64,000 nucleotides of DNA from RGEC01 sp964626685 (GCA_964626685.1 CAZVJY010000004.1:124001-188000); one strand, 5' to 3'; counted from the stretch's first letter, positions 1-8,872 are shown. A program made the numbers and translations. The notes: a model not told the origin generated them from the sequence alone.

Positions 1-435
1 GGCAACCCTTCGGATGCCAACGATCTGCTTCAGGATGGTTTTGTAAAGGTCTTTGAGTTTATCGGCACCTACAAGGGAGACAGTGCCATAGAAGCCTGGA
101 TGACGCGGCTGTTCATCAATCTGGCCATCTCGCGCTTTCGCAAACGGAGTACCGGACCTCAGTTTGTGGAAGTGGATACCATTCCGCTTGCCGAACAGGC
201 GGAAGAAAACGAGTCGGCGCAGGAATCGCTGAGTGAATCTGTGGACGAGGTACTGTCTGCCCTTGCTGCCCTGCCGGAAAAGTATCGGCTGGTTATTAAC
301 CTGTATGCCATTGATAATATGAGCCATAGGGAAATAGCCGAGCAGCTGGGTATTTCCGAGGGAGGCAGCAAAAGTCTGCTCAGCAGAGGGCGTGTGATGC
401 TTAAAGAACTGATTAAAAACAAAAAGAAACGTTGA
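1..435 (+). CDS. ECF-type RNA polymerase sigma factor, 5' end outside window
   Basis: The reading frame is open from base 1, so the gene begins before the window; 144 residues are visible. It starts inside region 2 (DANDLLQDGFVKVFEF, then a tryptophan-containing stretch). It ends with a region 4 helix-turn-helix (LPEKYRLVINLYAIDNMSH, then REIAEQLGISEGGSKSLLSR), the usual ECF sigma-70 arrangement. It would direct RNA polymerase to a small regulon. The stop codon overlaps the start of the next gene, which carries an anti-sigma-like N-terminus, so the two probably form a regulator pair. The target genes cannot be read from this sequence. Confidence 0.93.
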   Translation, partial: GNPSDANDLLQDGFVKVFEFIGTYKGDSAIEAWMTRLFINLAISRFRKRSTGPQFVEVDTIPLAEQAEENESAQESLSESVDEVLSALAALPEKYRLVINLYAIDNMSHREIAEQLGISEGGSKSLLSRGRVMLKELIKNKKKR

Positions 436-1712
436 AAAACGAAGTTAACCATACAGATAAACAGCTTCAGGGATTGTTTCAGTCCTATGAGCCGCCTTTG
501 CCAAAGGGAGTATGGGACGGGATTTCGGATAAACTGGATCGCAACCGCAGACGCCGCCTTGTTTTGTGGTATTCGGCTGCTGCCGCCCTTTTGGTGGGTG
601 GTATTATTGCTCTGTGTTTGGGATTGTCAGATTCTTATAAGCTTAATACTGTTGCTAATCGCAATTTGGAAAAATCAAAACCCCAGGAGTCAGGTTATCA
701 AGAGGCTTTCAAAACGCCTGCAGATAATGGTGGGCAACAGGCTGCAAACAGAGACATAGTTGTTAAATTGCAGCAGCATTGGCAGGACCAGTTTATCAAT
801 TCAGAGAAGCCAAGTAAAGGAGGCTCCGGTGCACCATTTATAAATTGCATAGAACCACCGGATCCGCCATCAACAGAAAATTCCAAAGCTTCCGTTTTAT
901 TGCCTGAGCCATTTGGCCTTCGAACCGTAACTGCGTATCTCGAGGCTGCAAACGCGCCGGTATTGCTTAGTATGCCGCGGCCTGCTGTATTTAAAAGGTC
1001 TGATGGCAGGTGGATGATCAGCGCAGGTTTGGCGCAGCAGCAAAGTGGAAATGGGTATTCAATCAATCCGGATTACAGCCGTTATGTCCACAAACACTAT
1101 CTGAACCGGATGGAACAGGGCGAACAGGCCATGGGGAGTTTAGCTTTTTCAATGCAGCTGGGTTATCGGCTCAACAAGCGATACGCACTCATGGGAGGTT
1201 TGCAGTTCAGGCAGATGAATACACGGCAGCAGTTCAATTTTTCGGATGAAGTACCCGTTACCCTAATGCCCGGAAATACGCCGGATAAATTTGGCAATTA
1301 TCCGATAATCGGGTACTTTGGCAGCACCGGAAATGTATCTTACAGCGGCTTTCAGCGTAATTCAATCTTTGAAATTCCATTGGGTGTCATGGCTAACTTC
1401 CCGCTTACCCGACATTGGACATTAAAGCCTGCATTATTCTTGAATACCGGCTTTGTAAGCGGTATCAGCGGATTTACGCTGGATTATCAGCAATTGCTGC
1501 TGACAAATCAGCGTTCAGATTGGTACAGAAAAGTTCAATTATCAGGTGCGTTTTCCATTGGTACGTTTCGGCAAATCAGCCGCAACGCAGAATGGGGCGT
1601 AACCCTGGGCGGCACCCGAATGATAACACAGGCATATGTGCCCGATGCAAGTGTAAGGCCCCGGAATCATGCGCTGAGTATTGGCACCCAACTAATATGG
1701 AGGATTGACTAA
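432..1712 (+). CDS. Anti-sigma-like N-terminus fused to outer-membrane beta-barrel-like domain
   Basis: 426 residues from a TTG start that overlaps the sigma factor stop. Residues 1-40 look cytoplasmic and basic (LPKGVWDGISDKLDRNRRRR). A single membrane segment follows at about 45-67 (YSAAAALLVGGIIALCLGL), then a low-complexity linker. From about residue 190 to the end there are alternating aromatic/polar strands typical of a small Bacteroidota outer-membrane barrel. The N-terminal part resembles the anti-sigma regions found next to ECF sigma genes in this phylum. I infer a membrane-spanning sensor that holds the upstream sigma factor. The sigma-binding role is inferred from position and layout, not from a recognised motif. 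Confidence 0.75.
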   Translation: MKNEVNHTDKQLQGLFQSYEPPLPKGVWDGISDKLDRNRRRRLVLWYSAAAALLVGGIIALCLGLSDSYKLNTVANRNLEKSKPQESGYQEAFKTPADNGGQQAANRDIVVKLQQHWQDQFINSEKPSKGGSGAPFINCIEPPDPPSTENSKASVLLPEPFGLRTVTAYLEAANAPVLLSMPRPAVFKRSDGRWMISAGLAQQQSGNGYSINPDYSRYVHKHYLNRMEQGEQAMGSLAFSMQLGYRLNKRYALMGGLQFRQMNTRQQFNFSDEVPVTLMPGNTPDKFGNYPIIGYFGSTGNVSYSGFQRNSIFEIPLGVMANFPLTRHWTLKPALFLNTGFVSGISGFTLDYQQLLLTNQRSDWYRKVQLSGAFSIGTFRQISRNAEWGVTLGGTRMITQAYVPDASVRPRNHALSIGTQLIWRID

Positions 1713-4181
1713 ATGATGACGAAAAATTCCTTCCGATTTATTAAATTGCCGGTTATGAGAGGGTGGCTGTTATGTGTTGCATTGCTTTGCCTTATAAAAG
1801 GGCATTCCCAGGTGCTGGAGCCCCTGGGAAACGGATTGCCCAGCAAGGTACTTGCGGCATATGCCTCCGGGCAAAATTATCTTGCCCTATTCAGTGATGA
1901 GACAACACCTGATACGTCTGATTGCGTGCTTGCACACTGGAACGGTGTTTACTGGTCATACTATCCCGGGTTGGGGAAGCCGGATGCCGTTAAATCCATT
2001 AATGCAGATTACAAGTTCAACTGTGTAGTACTGTACCGAGACACGTTCTATGCAGGTGGTTTTATATCAGGCGCTTCCCGTGATGCAGATATCGCTGTAA
2101 GACATCTGTTCAAGTGGGACGGAACCCGTTGGATTACAGATAATTCCGTTGTGAAAAGTAAGAATGACGGGATTATGTCCATGACTGTTTTTGATGACAA
2201 ATTGGTGGTTGCCGGTAAGTTTCTTGATGTTATAAACGGCAAGCTGGTTAATAATATTGCTATTTATGACGGAGCCTCCGGACAATGGGGCTTTCTGGGC
2301 AGTTCAAATACAACCCAGGGTTCAGACGGTGCAATCAAAGCACTTCAGGTGCTGGGAAACAGGCTTTACATCGCGGGTGATTTTCAGAATTTTGCAGGAA
2401 CCTTTACAGGAAACATAGCATACTACACGGCATCAAACCAAACATGGGGCGGCATCGGCAGTCCGTTTAACGGCTCTGTGGAACAGCTGGCTGTGTTTTC
2501 CGATAACCTGGCTGCGCTGGGCCAGCATGCAGGTAATGCAGAAATCAGGGAGTTTGATGGTAACTGGAGTCAGGCCTTGCGGTTTGATACCTTCAACAGG
2601 TCAAGTTTCAGTACAATTGCCGGTTCCGGCAATACTTTGCTTGTCGGTGGTGATTTTCTGTACGATGGCAATGGTAGTTCTGTGCTGCGCTATGAAAATG
2701 GAAAGTTTAGCCTCACTGGCAACCGAATAAACGGGCTTTTCTACCTTGGACAGCGCGGTTCAGAGGCCTTTATATGGGGTGAATTTACTGAGCAAAATAC
2801 CGGTTTGCGCCGTATCTGTAAGATTGAAAACAATGCCGGAGACATCGCGGGTACGGTGTTTTATGACAAAAACCAAAATTGTGTTCATGATGGTAATGAT
2901 CTGCCTATGGGTATGATTACCGTGCGTTTCATCAGTATAAAGTCAGGGAAAATGTGGTTTTCTGTTACCGACAAGAAAGGAAAGTTTGCTGCTGCGTTGC
3001 CAGAAGACGACTACAATATCCAGGTATTTGCCGGCAGGCACTGGGTGAACTCATGTCCCGGAAACTTTGCCAGCTCTGTCAAGAAGGGCGAGTATAGCAT
3101 GGTTAACCTTTCTCAGTACATGGCACCGAATGTACGAGATATCGAAATCAAAACTGGAATGCTTACTGCTGGCTCAGTCAGGCCGGGCGACAGGGTAAAA
3201 GCCTCCATTACCCTAAGGAATACTGGTAATTCGGTTGTAGATGGTTCTACCCTCCATTTGATTCACGATGTTCGTTTAACCGATTTTACAGCAGATAGCC
3301 TGCCAGATAATTACACGGGTAACGAAGCCGTTTGGAGTATAGCCCGCCTGGAACCAGGAGAGATTCGCAGTATCCCGTTCTGGTTTAAAATACCTGTAAA
3401 CGCCCAGCCTGCAGATCGCTATGCTGTAAGCCTGAAAACAGGTTCAGCACTTACGTCGGCGGATGCTTACAAGGAAGACAATACCGACACGCTGCAGCTG
3501 AAATTGATGGACAACGGCACCGGTGCTGTAACAAAAAGCAGTTTGAAGGGCGATGATGTTGATTTCAGGGTGCGCGAACTTAGCTATCATGTAAACTTTA
3601 CAAACACAAGTAAAAGTGTTGTTAAACGCCTTGTGTTGCTGGATACAGTGGATGCAAACCTGCCAATGAGTCGTGTGGTCATCACCAACCTCTATCCAAC
3701 GGATGCCCTGGTTAGAACTGAGAAAGGAAACATTCTGGTGGTGGAGTTCCCCAACGCCAACCTGGCTGCACTGGAAACCAATCCTTCCTTGGCAAGCGGC
3801 TTTATTTCCTATAAAATTGAACTTACGTCAGATCTCAAGACAGGACAGTATTTCTACAACAGGGCTAACGGCGATTTTGACAGCCGCTGGAAAGCAAGCA
3901 GCAATATGGTTACGGTGCTTGCAAAAAACCCTACTGCAGGAGTTCGGTATTTTAAAGCGGCTGACCTGAAACTGTGGCCTAATCCGGTTTCGGATCAGCT
4001 TAATCTTATTTTTCCTGCAGGTATGAGCGGAATCGCTGAAATAACGGATAACGCTGGAAAAACATTGCTGCGCAAAACCATTGCAGGTTCAAAAATGCAA
4101 TGGGATGTTTCCGGACTCAAGCCGGGAATGTATTTTCTGAAAACCGCCTCCGGTATCAGCGGATTTCAAGTGGTTCGCTGA
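1713..4181 (+). CDS. Large secreted protein with T9SS C-terminal sorting domain
   Basis: 822 residues, starting directly after the previous stop. The signal peptide is hydrophobic (RGWLLCVALLCLIKGHSQ); a start at the ATG at 1755 would give a more normal signal length. Residues 30-380 contain repeated propeller-like units of the kind 'GNRLYIAGDFQNFAGT' and 'DDKLVVAGKF'. About 385-460 resembles a carboxypeptidase-like or SdrD-type fold (GTVFYDKNQNCVHDGNDLP). Two conserved beta domains follow; the second resembles the DUF7619 type. The last 70 residues (LKLWPNPVSDQLNLIF, ending GLKPGMYFLKT) are a type A T9SS sorting domain, so the protein should be secreted and anchored on the cell surface. It is in the same run as the sigma/anti-sigma pair and may be a target of it. 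Confidence 0.85.
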   Translation: MMTKNSFRFIKLPVMRGWLLCVALLCLIKGHSQVLEPLGNGLPSKVLAAYASGQNYLALFSDETTPDTSDCVLAHWNGVYWSYYPGLGKPDAVKSINADYKFNCVVLYRDTFYAGGFISGASRDADIAVRHLFKWDGTRWITDNSVVKSKNDGIMSMTVFDDKLVVAGKFLDVINGKLVNNIAIYDGASGQWGFLGSSNTTQGSDGAIKALQVLGNRLYIAGDFQNFAGTFTGNIAYYTASNQTWGGIGSPFNGSVEQLAVFSDNLAALGQHAGNAEIREFDGNWSQALRFDTFNRSSFSTIAGSGNTLLVGGDFLYDGNGSSVLRYENGKFSLTGNRINGLFYLGQRGSEAFIWGEFTEQNTGLRRICKIENNAGDIAGTVFYDKNQNCVHDGNDLPMGMITVRFISIKSGKMWFSVTDKKGKFAAALPEDDYNIQVFAGRHWVNSCPGNFASSVKKGEYSMVNLSQYMAPNVRDIEIKTGMLTAGSVRPGDRVKASITLRNTGNSVVDGSTLHLIHDVRLTDFTADSLPDNYTGNEAVWSIARLEPGEIRSIPFWFKIPVNAQPADRYAVSLKTGSALTSADAYKEDNTDTLQLKLMDNGTGAVTKSSLKGDDVDFRVRELSYHVNFTNTSKSVVKRLVLLDTVDANLPMSRVVITNLYPTDALVRTEKGNILVVEFPNANLAALETNPSLASGFISYKIELTSDLKTGQYFYNRANGDFDSRWKASSNMVTVLAKNPTAGVRYFKAADLKLWPNPVSDQLNLIFPAGMSGIAEITDNAGKTLLRKTIAGSKMQWDVSGLKPGMYFLKTASGISGFQVVR

Positions 4182-4764
4182 GTAGAATATCGGCTTTTCT
4201 CATCAGATTGAGGTTGTATTGAACGAAATCCTCCAGACCTGCATCGTATTCTGCGTTCCCCAGGCTGTTGCCATCGTTATCCAATGCCTTGGGCGTAAAT
4301 TGACTTTCAAAGCTTTTGGCAGAAACAATGCTGTTGAAATTCATAAAGTTGATAAGCTTATTCATCATATAGCCCATTTGAATAGCCGGTATTCGTCCGC
4401 CCCTGCCGCTGCTAATACCGCAAGTAGCAAAGATTTTACCATCCCAGCAGTCTGCAAAGTCCTTTTTCCCAAACTGATTTATTAGGTTGATGATTTCCGG
4501 GGTGGGAAACCAGTTGTATTCCGGTGACAACACAAAAATAAGTTTGCTTCCGGCCATGCTTTCATACACAGACTGGCTAAAAGGGCTTAAAGCACCCGGC
4601 TTCAGAGCACCGCCATTGCTGAACGGGATGTCGTATTTTTCAAAATCGGGTATGGCAATCTGATTTGATTCCATCCCTTTGGATATGAGGATACGCTTTA
4701 TGGCTTTTCCTACTTTTGCAGTATTGCTGCTGGCTCTGGATGAGCCACAAAGAATTCCTATCAT
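4156..4764 (-). CDS. NADPH-dependent FMN reductase family protein
   Basis: 202 residues with a flavodoxin-like fold. The N-terminal phosphate-binding loop is ILCGSSRASSNTAK. The second family motif, LSPEYNWFPTPEIINLINQ, lies near residue 90, and a glycine-rich SSGRGGR follows. Family members reduce FMN, quinones or azo compounds with NAD(P)H. It is the last gene of the minus-strand run engB-meaB-reductase, 6 bases after meaB. Its last 26 bases overlap the 3' end of the convergent T9SS cargo gene. The exact substrate cannot be predicted. Confidence 0.85.
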   Translation of the reverse strand: MIGILCGSSRASSNTAKVGKAIKRILISKGMESNQIAIPDFEKYDIPFSNGGALKPGALSPFSQSVYESMAGSKLIFVLSPEYNWFPTPEIINLINQFGKKDFADCWDGKIFATCGISSGRGGRIPAIQMGYMMNKLINFMNFNSIVSAKSFESQFTPKALDNDGNSLGNAEYDAGLEDFVQYNLNLMRKADILLSEPLEIR

Positions 4765-4770
4765 GTTGTA

Positions 4771-5664
4771 TCAGCTGAATTGATTCGCATATACATACAA
4801 ATTGAAACCGGGTTTGTTTGCAATTTGCCGCAGAATCTCCGCTTGTTTTTCCGCATTAAAATCTGCCATACGCCGTTTGGCAATGATTCTGCCGAGTTTA
4901 TCTGCCAGTAGGGTGTAGCGTCGGGGATTGTTTTCCAGCTGTTGGTGATGATCGGATATAGCTTGGCTGAGCAGGTCTATTCCTTTACCCTTGATGGCAA
5001 TGGTTTCAATGACTTTTGTTTCATGTGCTGCATTTTCCCTTGCTCTTTCCTTAAGGTGGCTTGCAAAGCGGCTGGCGCCTTCGCGGTCAGCTTTATTGAC
5101 CACAAAAACATCGGCTATTTCCATCACCCCGCTTTTCAGGGTTTGTACTTCATCGCCGCTTTCCGGAACGGTCACAACCACTGTTGTATCTGCCACACCC
5201 GCAATTTCAACTTCACTCTGTCCTACACCCACCGTTTCCACGATTATTCTGTCGAAACAGGCATGTTTGAAAATGTCAATGGTTTCCAGAATGCCGGAGG
5301 AAAGGCCACCCAGACTGCCGCGGCTGCTGAGGCTTCGTATAAACAGGTTTGGATGGGTGAAAAGTCCGGCCATACGCAGCCTGTCGCCCAGCAGTGCCCC
5401 AAAATTAAATGGGGAAGATGGATCTACGGCAATTACAGCTACTTTCAAATTTTGATTCAGCCAGTAGGCAGCAAGTTCATTGACGATGCTGCTTTTTCCT
5501 GCACCGGGCGGGCCGGTAATACCAACAACAGGAATCGGATGAAGTTCTAGGCTTTCCAGCAGTGTGTGACAGCCGGGCATATTGTTTTCCACCAGGCTGA
5601 TGGCACGCGCGATGGCGACTGTTTCGCCTGATTTAATCCTTTGGGATAACAACTGCCAGTCCAT
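4771..5664 (-). CDS. meaB: MeaB/ArgK-type G3E GTPase
   Basis: 297 residues. The Walker A loop is GITGPPGAGKSS (residues 48-59), followed by the switch-region aspartate (AVDPSSPF), the ETVGVGQSE motif, and the guanine-specificity VNKAD motif. This matches MeaB, the chaperone that gates cobalamin loading and protects methylmalonyl-CoA mutase. No mutase gene is visible here, so its partner must lie elsewhere. It sits 14 bases downstream of engB in the same orientation. The family length is usually about 300-330 residues, so the gene appears intact. Confidence 0.93.
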   Translation of the reverse strand: MDWQLLSQRIKSGETVAIARAISLVENNMPGCHTLLESLELHPIPVVGITGPPGAGKSSIVNELAAYWLNQNLKVAVIAVDPSSPFNFGALLGDRLRMAGLFTHPNLFIRSLSSRGSLGGLSSGILETIDIFKHACFDRIIVETVGVGQSEVEIAGVADTTVVVTVPESGDEVQTLKSGVMEIADVFVVNKADREGASRFASHLKERARENAAHETKVIETIAIKGKGIDLLSQAISDHHQQLENNPRRYTLLADKLGRIIAKRRMADFNAEKQAEILRQIANKPGFNLYVYANQFS

Positions 5665-5678
5665 ACGGCGAAGATACT

Positions 5679-6290
5679 TCAGGTTACCGGTTTAAATGCC
5701 TTACAGGCTTCGAAAATAAAGTTCCAAATCTCTTCTTTGCCTGTTTTGTCTTCACTGCTACTGATAATAAATGGCGGCAGGTTTTCCCAGCTTTTCAGCA
5801 TCTCTTCCTGTATAGCTTGAACACTATTGTTCAGAGCTTCTTTGCCTAGCTTATCGGCTTTGGTGCCAATAATGGCCATGGGTATACCCTGTTCGCCGAT
5901 GTCGTTGATGAAATCCATGTCAATAGCCTGGGGCGGGATGCGTAAATCAAGTAAAACAAAGAGGCACATCAGGTTAGGCCTTTCCAGCAGGTAATGCCGG
6001 ATCATGCGCGCAAATTTTTCGCGTTGGGTTTTGCTTACTTTGGCATAGCCATATCCCGGCAAGTCGCACAGCTGCAGTTTTTTATCAATCAAAAAGAGGT
6101 TTAGGGTTTGGGTTTTTCCTGGATTGGAAGAAATGCGAGCCATGTTTTTGCGGCTGCAAAGCATGTTGATGAGGCTGCTTTTTCCTACATTGCTTCGGCC
6201 AATAAATGCAAATTCAGGAAGTCCCTGGTGTGGCATTCCGTCTTGTCTTTCCCAGCTACCCAGAAAATCGGCTTGTTTTATTTCTGTCAT
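5679..6290 (-). CDS. engB: Ribosome biogenesis GTP-binding protein EngB/YsxC
   Basis: The ATG at 6290 is preferred over an upstream in-frame TTG at 6314 because it gives the usual short N-terminus (MTEIKQADFLGSW). Motifs in order: Walker A FIGRSNVGKSS, switch I SNPGKTQTLN, G3 LCDLPGYGYA, G4 GTKADKL. This is the TrmE-Era-EngA-EngB family member needed for large ribosomal subunit assembly. 203 residues is normal for the family. It is divergent from the menaquinone methyltransferase gene and heads the run with meaB and the FMN reductase. Confidence 0.95.
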   Translation of the reverse strand: MTEIKQADFLGSWERQDGMPHQGLPEFAFIGRSNVGKSSLINMLCSRKNMARISSNPGKTQTLNLFLIDKKLQLCDLPGYGYAKVSKTQREKFARMIRHYLLERPNLMCLFVLLDLRIPPQAIDMDFINDIGEQGIPMAIIGTKADKLGKEALNNSVQAIQEEMLKSWENLPPFIISSSEDKTGKEEIWNFIFEACKAFKPVT

Positions 6291-6325
6291 ATCATTTCGT
6301 CGTCGAAGGCCCAAGGGGGAATGCT

Positions 6326-6333
6326 TATATTTG
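6326..6333 (+). promoter_or_regulatory. Bacteroidota -7 box of the menaquinone methyltransferase gene
   Basis: TATATTTG is an exact match to TAnnTTTG. It lies 19 bases before the GTG chosen as the gene start and so supports that start over the earlier in-frame codons, which would lie upstream of transcription. Confidence 0.7.
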
Positions 6334-6352
6334 CACCTTCATTTTTACGCTT

Positions 6353-7075
6353 GTGCAAGTTAAACCCAATCAGGAATCCGCGCTTTCAAAAAAACAACAA
6401 GTTGCTCAAATGTTTGACGACATTTCGGGTAAATATGATTTTTTAAATAGATTGTTGTCTCTGGGGATTGACCGCGGCTGGCGCAAGAAGGTTCGCAAAG
6501 CGCTGTCAGCAAACAACCACAGCCGCATACTGGACGTAGCAACGGGTACAGCTGATCTGGCCATTGAAATGTCAAAAATTAAAGGTGCAGATATCACAGG
6601 GATTGATATTAGTGCGGGAATGCTGAAAAAGGGAGATGAGAAAATTCTTCGGGCAGGCCTGAACAACCAAATCAGGCTTCAGCTGGCTGATTCGGAAAAT
6701 CTGCCTTTCGGTGATGCGGAATTTGATGCGGTTACCGTGGCATTCGGGGTGCGTAATTTTGAAAATTTACATGCCGGAATTAAAGAAATGCTGAGGGTGA
6801 TAAAACCCGGAGGGCATCTGTATATCCTTGAATTCAGCAAGCCCAAAAACAGGCTCTTCAGTGGTTTGTACTGGTTTTATTTTAAGAAAGTATTGCCCGG
6901 GGTTGGAAAACTTGTCAGTTCAAGTGTCAATGCATACAGTTATCTGCCCCGCAGTGTGGAAGCGTTTCCTGAGGGTAAAGAATTTGCCGGTATTGTGAAA
7001 GATTGCGGCGCAAAATCCGTTTTAATAAAACCCCTTACCTTTGGTGTGAGTTCGCTGTACGTATGCGAAAAATAA
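6353..7075 (+). CDS. ubiE: Demethylmenaquinone methyltransferase
   Basis: 240 residues from a GTG start placed 19 bases after an exact -7 box. It is a class I SAM methyltransferase: motif I ILDVATGTADLAIEM, the acidic residue of GIDISAGML, then FDAVTVAFGVRNFENL and the ubiE/COQ5 signature around MLRVIKPGGHLYILEFSKP. It methylates demethylmenaquinone in the last step of menaquinone synthesis at the inner membrane face. Its 3' end overlaps the start of the porT-like gene by 13 bases, a neighbourhood I recall from other Bacteroidota. A longer ORF upstream is not used. Confidence 0.93.
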   Translation: MQVKPNQESALSKKQQVAQMFDDISGKYDFLNRLLSLGIDRGWRKKVRKALSANNHSRILDVATGTADLAIEMSKIKGADITGIDISAGMLKKGDEKILRAGLNNQIRLQLADSENLPFGDAEFDAVTVAFGVRNFENLHAGIKEMLRVIKPGGHLYILEFSKPKNRLFSGLYWFYFKKVLPGVGKLVSSSVNAYSYLPRSVEAFPEGKEFAGIVKDCGAKSVLIKPLTFGVSSLYVCEK

Positions 7076-7752
7076 TTGTCATAGCGCTTTGCTGGGTCAG
7101 CCTTCAGGCACAGGCGCAAACAGATCCTAACCGGATATATAGGAAACATTTTTTCTGGGGTATTGCTTTCACGGGCACCTACGCCAAGATGAAAGTGAAT
7201 CTGGATCCTGTTTTCTGGCAGCGTCAGGATTCCATCGCAGGAATTTTTCCAGGAGGTCAGGCGGGTGGTGGTTTTGGCGGCACCATAGCATATCGTTTTG
7301 GAAAACACTGGGAGCTTAAGGGGCTTACCATGCTGCAACTGCACCAGCGAGACCTGCAGTACCGCTGGAGGAACACGCCAGGCCCGGATATTAAAATGGA
7401 AACCATTTCATTCGATTTGCCGCTCACGCTCAAATACAGAAGTAAAATGCACGGAAACAAGCGTTTCTATGTGCTTGGCGGAATGCGCTGGAGCCATGAT
7501 TTTCAAAGCAATGAAGATGTCGTTATCGGCGTAAATAAGCCTCTGGTAGCATTGAAAAAAAATACTTTCTACTATGAATATGGAGCCGGGTGGGAGTTTC
7601 AGCTCGATTTTGTTGACCTGAGCATTGAATTGAAAATGAGCAACGGACTCAATAACGGATTGGCAAACCGAGTACCCGGCAGTTACTACAGCGGTTCCAT
7701 ACAAAGTATATTCCCACGGCTTTTCAGCTTGTCATTGATGGCGCAAAACTGA
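7063..7752 (+). CDS. porT: PorT/SprT-like outer-membrane beta-barrel, probable T9SS component
   Basis: 229 residues starting at the ATG inside the ubiE tail. The signal peptide is MRKIIVIALCWVSLQAQAQ. The rest is a small eight-strand-type barrel (FFWGIAFTGTYAKMKVNL, YRFGKHWELKGLTML, FYVLGGMRWSHDF) ending in a hydrophobic strand. PorT is an outer-membrane protein required for type IX secretion. Length, fold and the ubiE-porT adjacency agree with that family, and T9SS cargo genes lie nearby. The assignment rests on context and general resemblance rather than a strict motif; a generic barrel is the alternative. Confidence 0.72.
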   Translation: MRKIIVIALCWVSLQAQAQTDPNRIYRKHFFWGIAFTGTYAKMKVNLDPVFWQRQDSIAGIFPGGQAGGGFGGTIAYRFGKHWELKGLTMLQLHQRDLQYRWRNTPGPDIKMETISFDLPLTLKYRSKMHGNKRFYVLGGMRWSHDFQSNEDVVIGVNKPLVALKKNTFYYEYGAGWEFQLDFVDLSIELKMSNGLNNGLANRVPGSYYSGSIQSIFPRLFSLSLMAQN

Positions 7753-7754
7753 GT

Positions 7755-8870
7755 TTGAAATTTACACTACAACATACCGATTCAGCCAGCAAGGCCAGAG
7801 CAGGCCTGGTAGAAACCGATCATGGGAGTTTTGAAACACCTGTGTTTATGCCGGTGGGAACTGCCGGTACGGTAAAATCATTGCATAGGGATTTTTTGCT
7901 GGATGACATAAATGCAAATATCATTCTGGGAAACACCTATCATCTTTACCTGCGCCCAGGAACAGAGGTTTTACAGCAGGCAGGCGGTCTGCATGCTTTC
8001 AGCAACTGGCCACGTGCAATACTGACAGATTCGGGTGGATATCAGGTTTACAGCCTTAGTGGCACCCGAAAGATGAAGGAAGAAGGTGTAACCTTTCAGA
8101 GCCACATTGATGGCAGCAGGCATTTGTTTACACCGGAAAATGTAATGGATATTCAGCGCAGCATCGGTGCTGATATCATTATGGCTTTTGATGAATGCAC
8201 ACCTTATCCTTGTGATTATGACTATGCCAAAAAAAGCATGCACATGACGCATCGCTGGCTGGACCGCTGTATGGCACAGTTTAACAGCACCCAGCCGTAT
8301 TACGGATACGAGCAATCGCTTTTGCCCATTGTACAGGGAAGCGTATATGACGATTTGCGCAAACAAAGTGCAGAATATGTACTGAACCACGATGCGCCGG
8401 GATATGCCATCGGCGGACTGAGCGTGGGTGAACCGCACGAAGACATGTACAGGATAACCAATCTGGTTACAGATATTCTGCCTCAAAATAAGGCCAGATA
8501 TCTGATGGGCGTGGGTACTCCCGAAAATCTGCTGGAATGCATTGAACGGGGTATTGATATGTTTGATTGTGTGATGCCAACCCGCAATGGCAGAAATGGA
8601 ACAATTTTTACCACCAACGGCATCATCAATATCCGCAACAAAAGATGGTCAAATGATTTTGAACCGCTTGACAGCCTTACGCCAGAGTACTCAAAGGCAT
8701 ATATCCGTCATTTGTTTGTAGCCGATGAAATGTTGGGACCTGTAGTAGCTAGCTTGCAAAACCTGCGCTTTTACCTATGGCTGGTGCGAAACGCGAGGAA
8801 ACATATTCTGGATGGTGACTTTGTTGAATGGAAAAAGTCAATACTGCCAGTAATTGCCCAAAAGCGGTAA
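7755..8870 (+). CDS. tgt: tRNA-guanine transglycosylase (queuine tRNA-ribosyltransferase)
   Basis: 371 residues from a TTG start just after the porT stop. Family blocks are clear: the N-terminal ETPVFMPVGTAGTVK, the TDSGGYQVYSL active-site block, IMAFDECTPYPCDY, IVQGSVYDDLRKQSA, AIGGLSVGEP and the nucleophile region DMFDCVMPTRNGRNG. The enzyme exchanges guanine 34 for preQ1 in tRNAs for Asp, Asn, His and Tyr. The C-terminal segment where most bacterial enzymes carry CxCxxC and His zinc ligands reads EPLDSLTPEYSKAYIRHLF and lacks the cysteines. queD for the same pathway is at 24387. Confidence 0.95.
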   Translation: MKFTLQHTDSASKARAGLVETDHGSFETPVFMPVGTAGTVKSLHRDFLLDDINANIILGNTYHLYLRPGTEVLQQAGGLHAFSNWPRAILTDSGGYQVYSLSGTRKMKEEGVTFQSHIDGSRHLFTPENVMDIQRSIGADIIMAFDECTPYPCDYDYAKKSMHMTHRWLDRCMAQFNSTQPYYGYEQSLLPIVQGSVYDDLRKQSAEYVLNHDAPGYAIGGLSVGEPHEDMYRITNLVTDILPQNKARYLMGVGTPENLLECIERGIDMFDCVMPTRNGRNGTIFTTNGIINIRNKRWSNDFEPLDSLTPEYSKAYIRHLFVADEMLGPVVASLQNLRFYLWLVRNARKHILDGDFVEWKKSILPVIAQKR

Positions 8871-8872
8871 TC

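Noticed and set aside
4942..5550. Open frame on plus opposite meaB (202 residues)
   Set aside because: Antisense shadow; composition is unlike a protein, rich in Cys, His and Phe.
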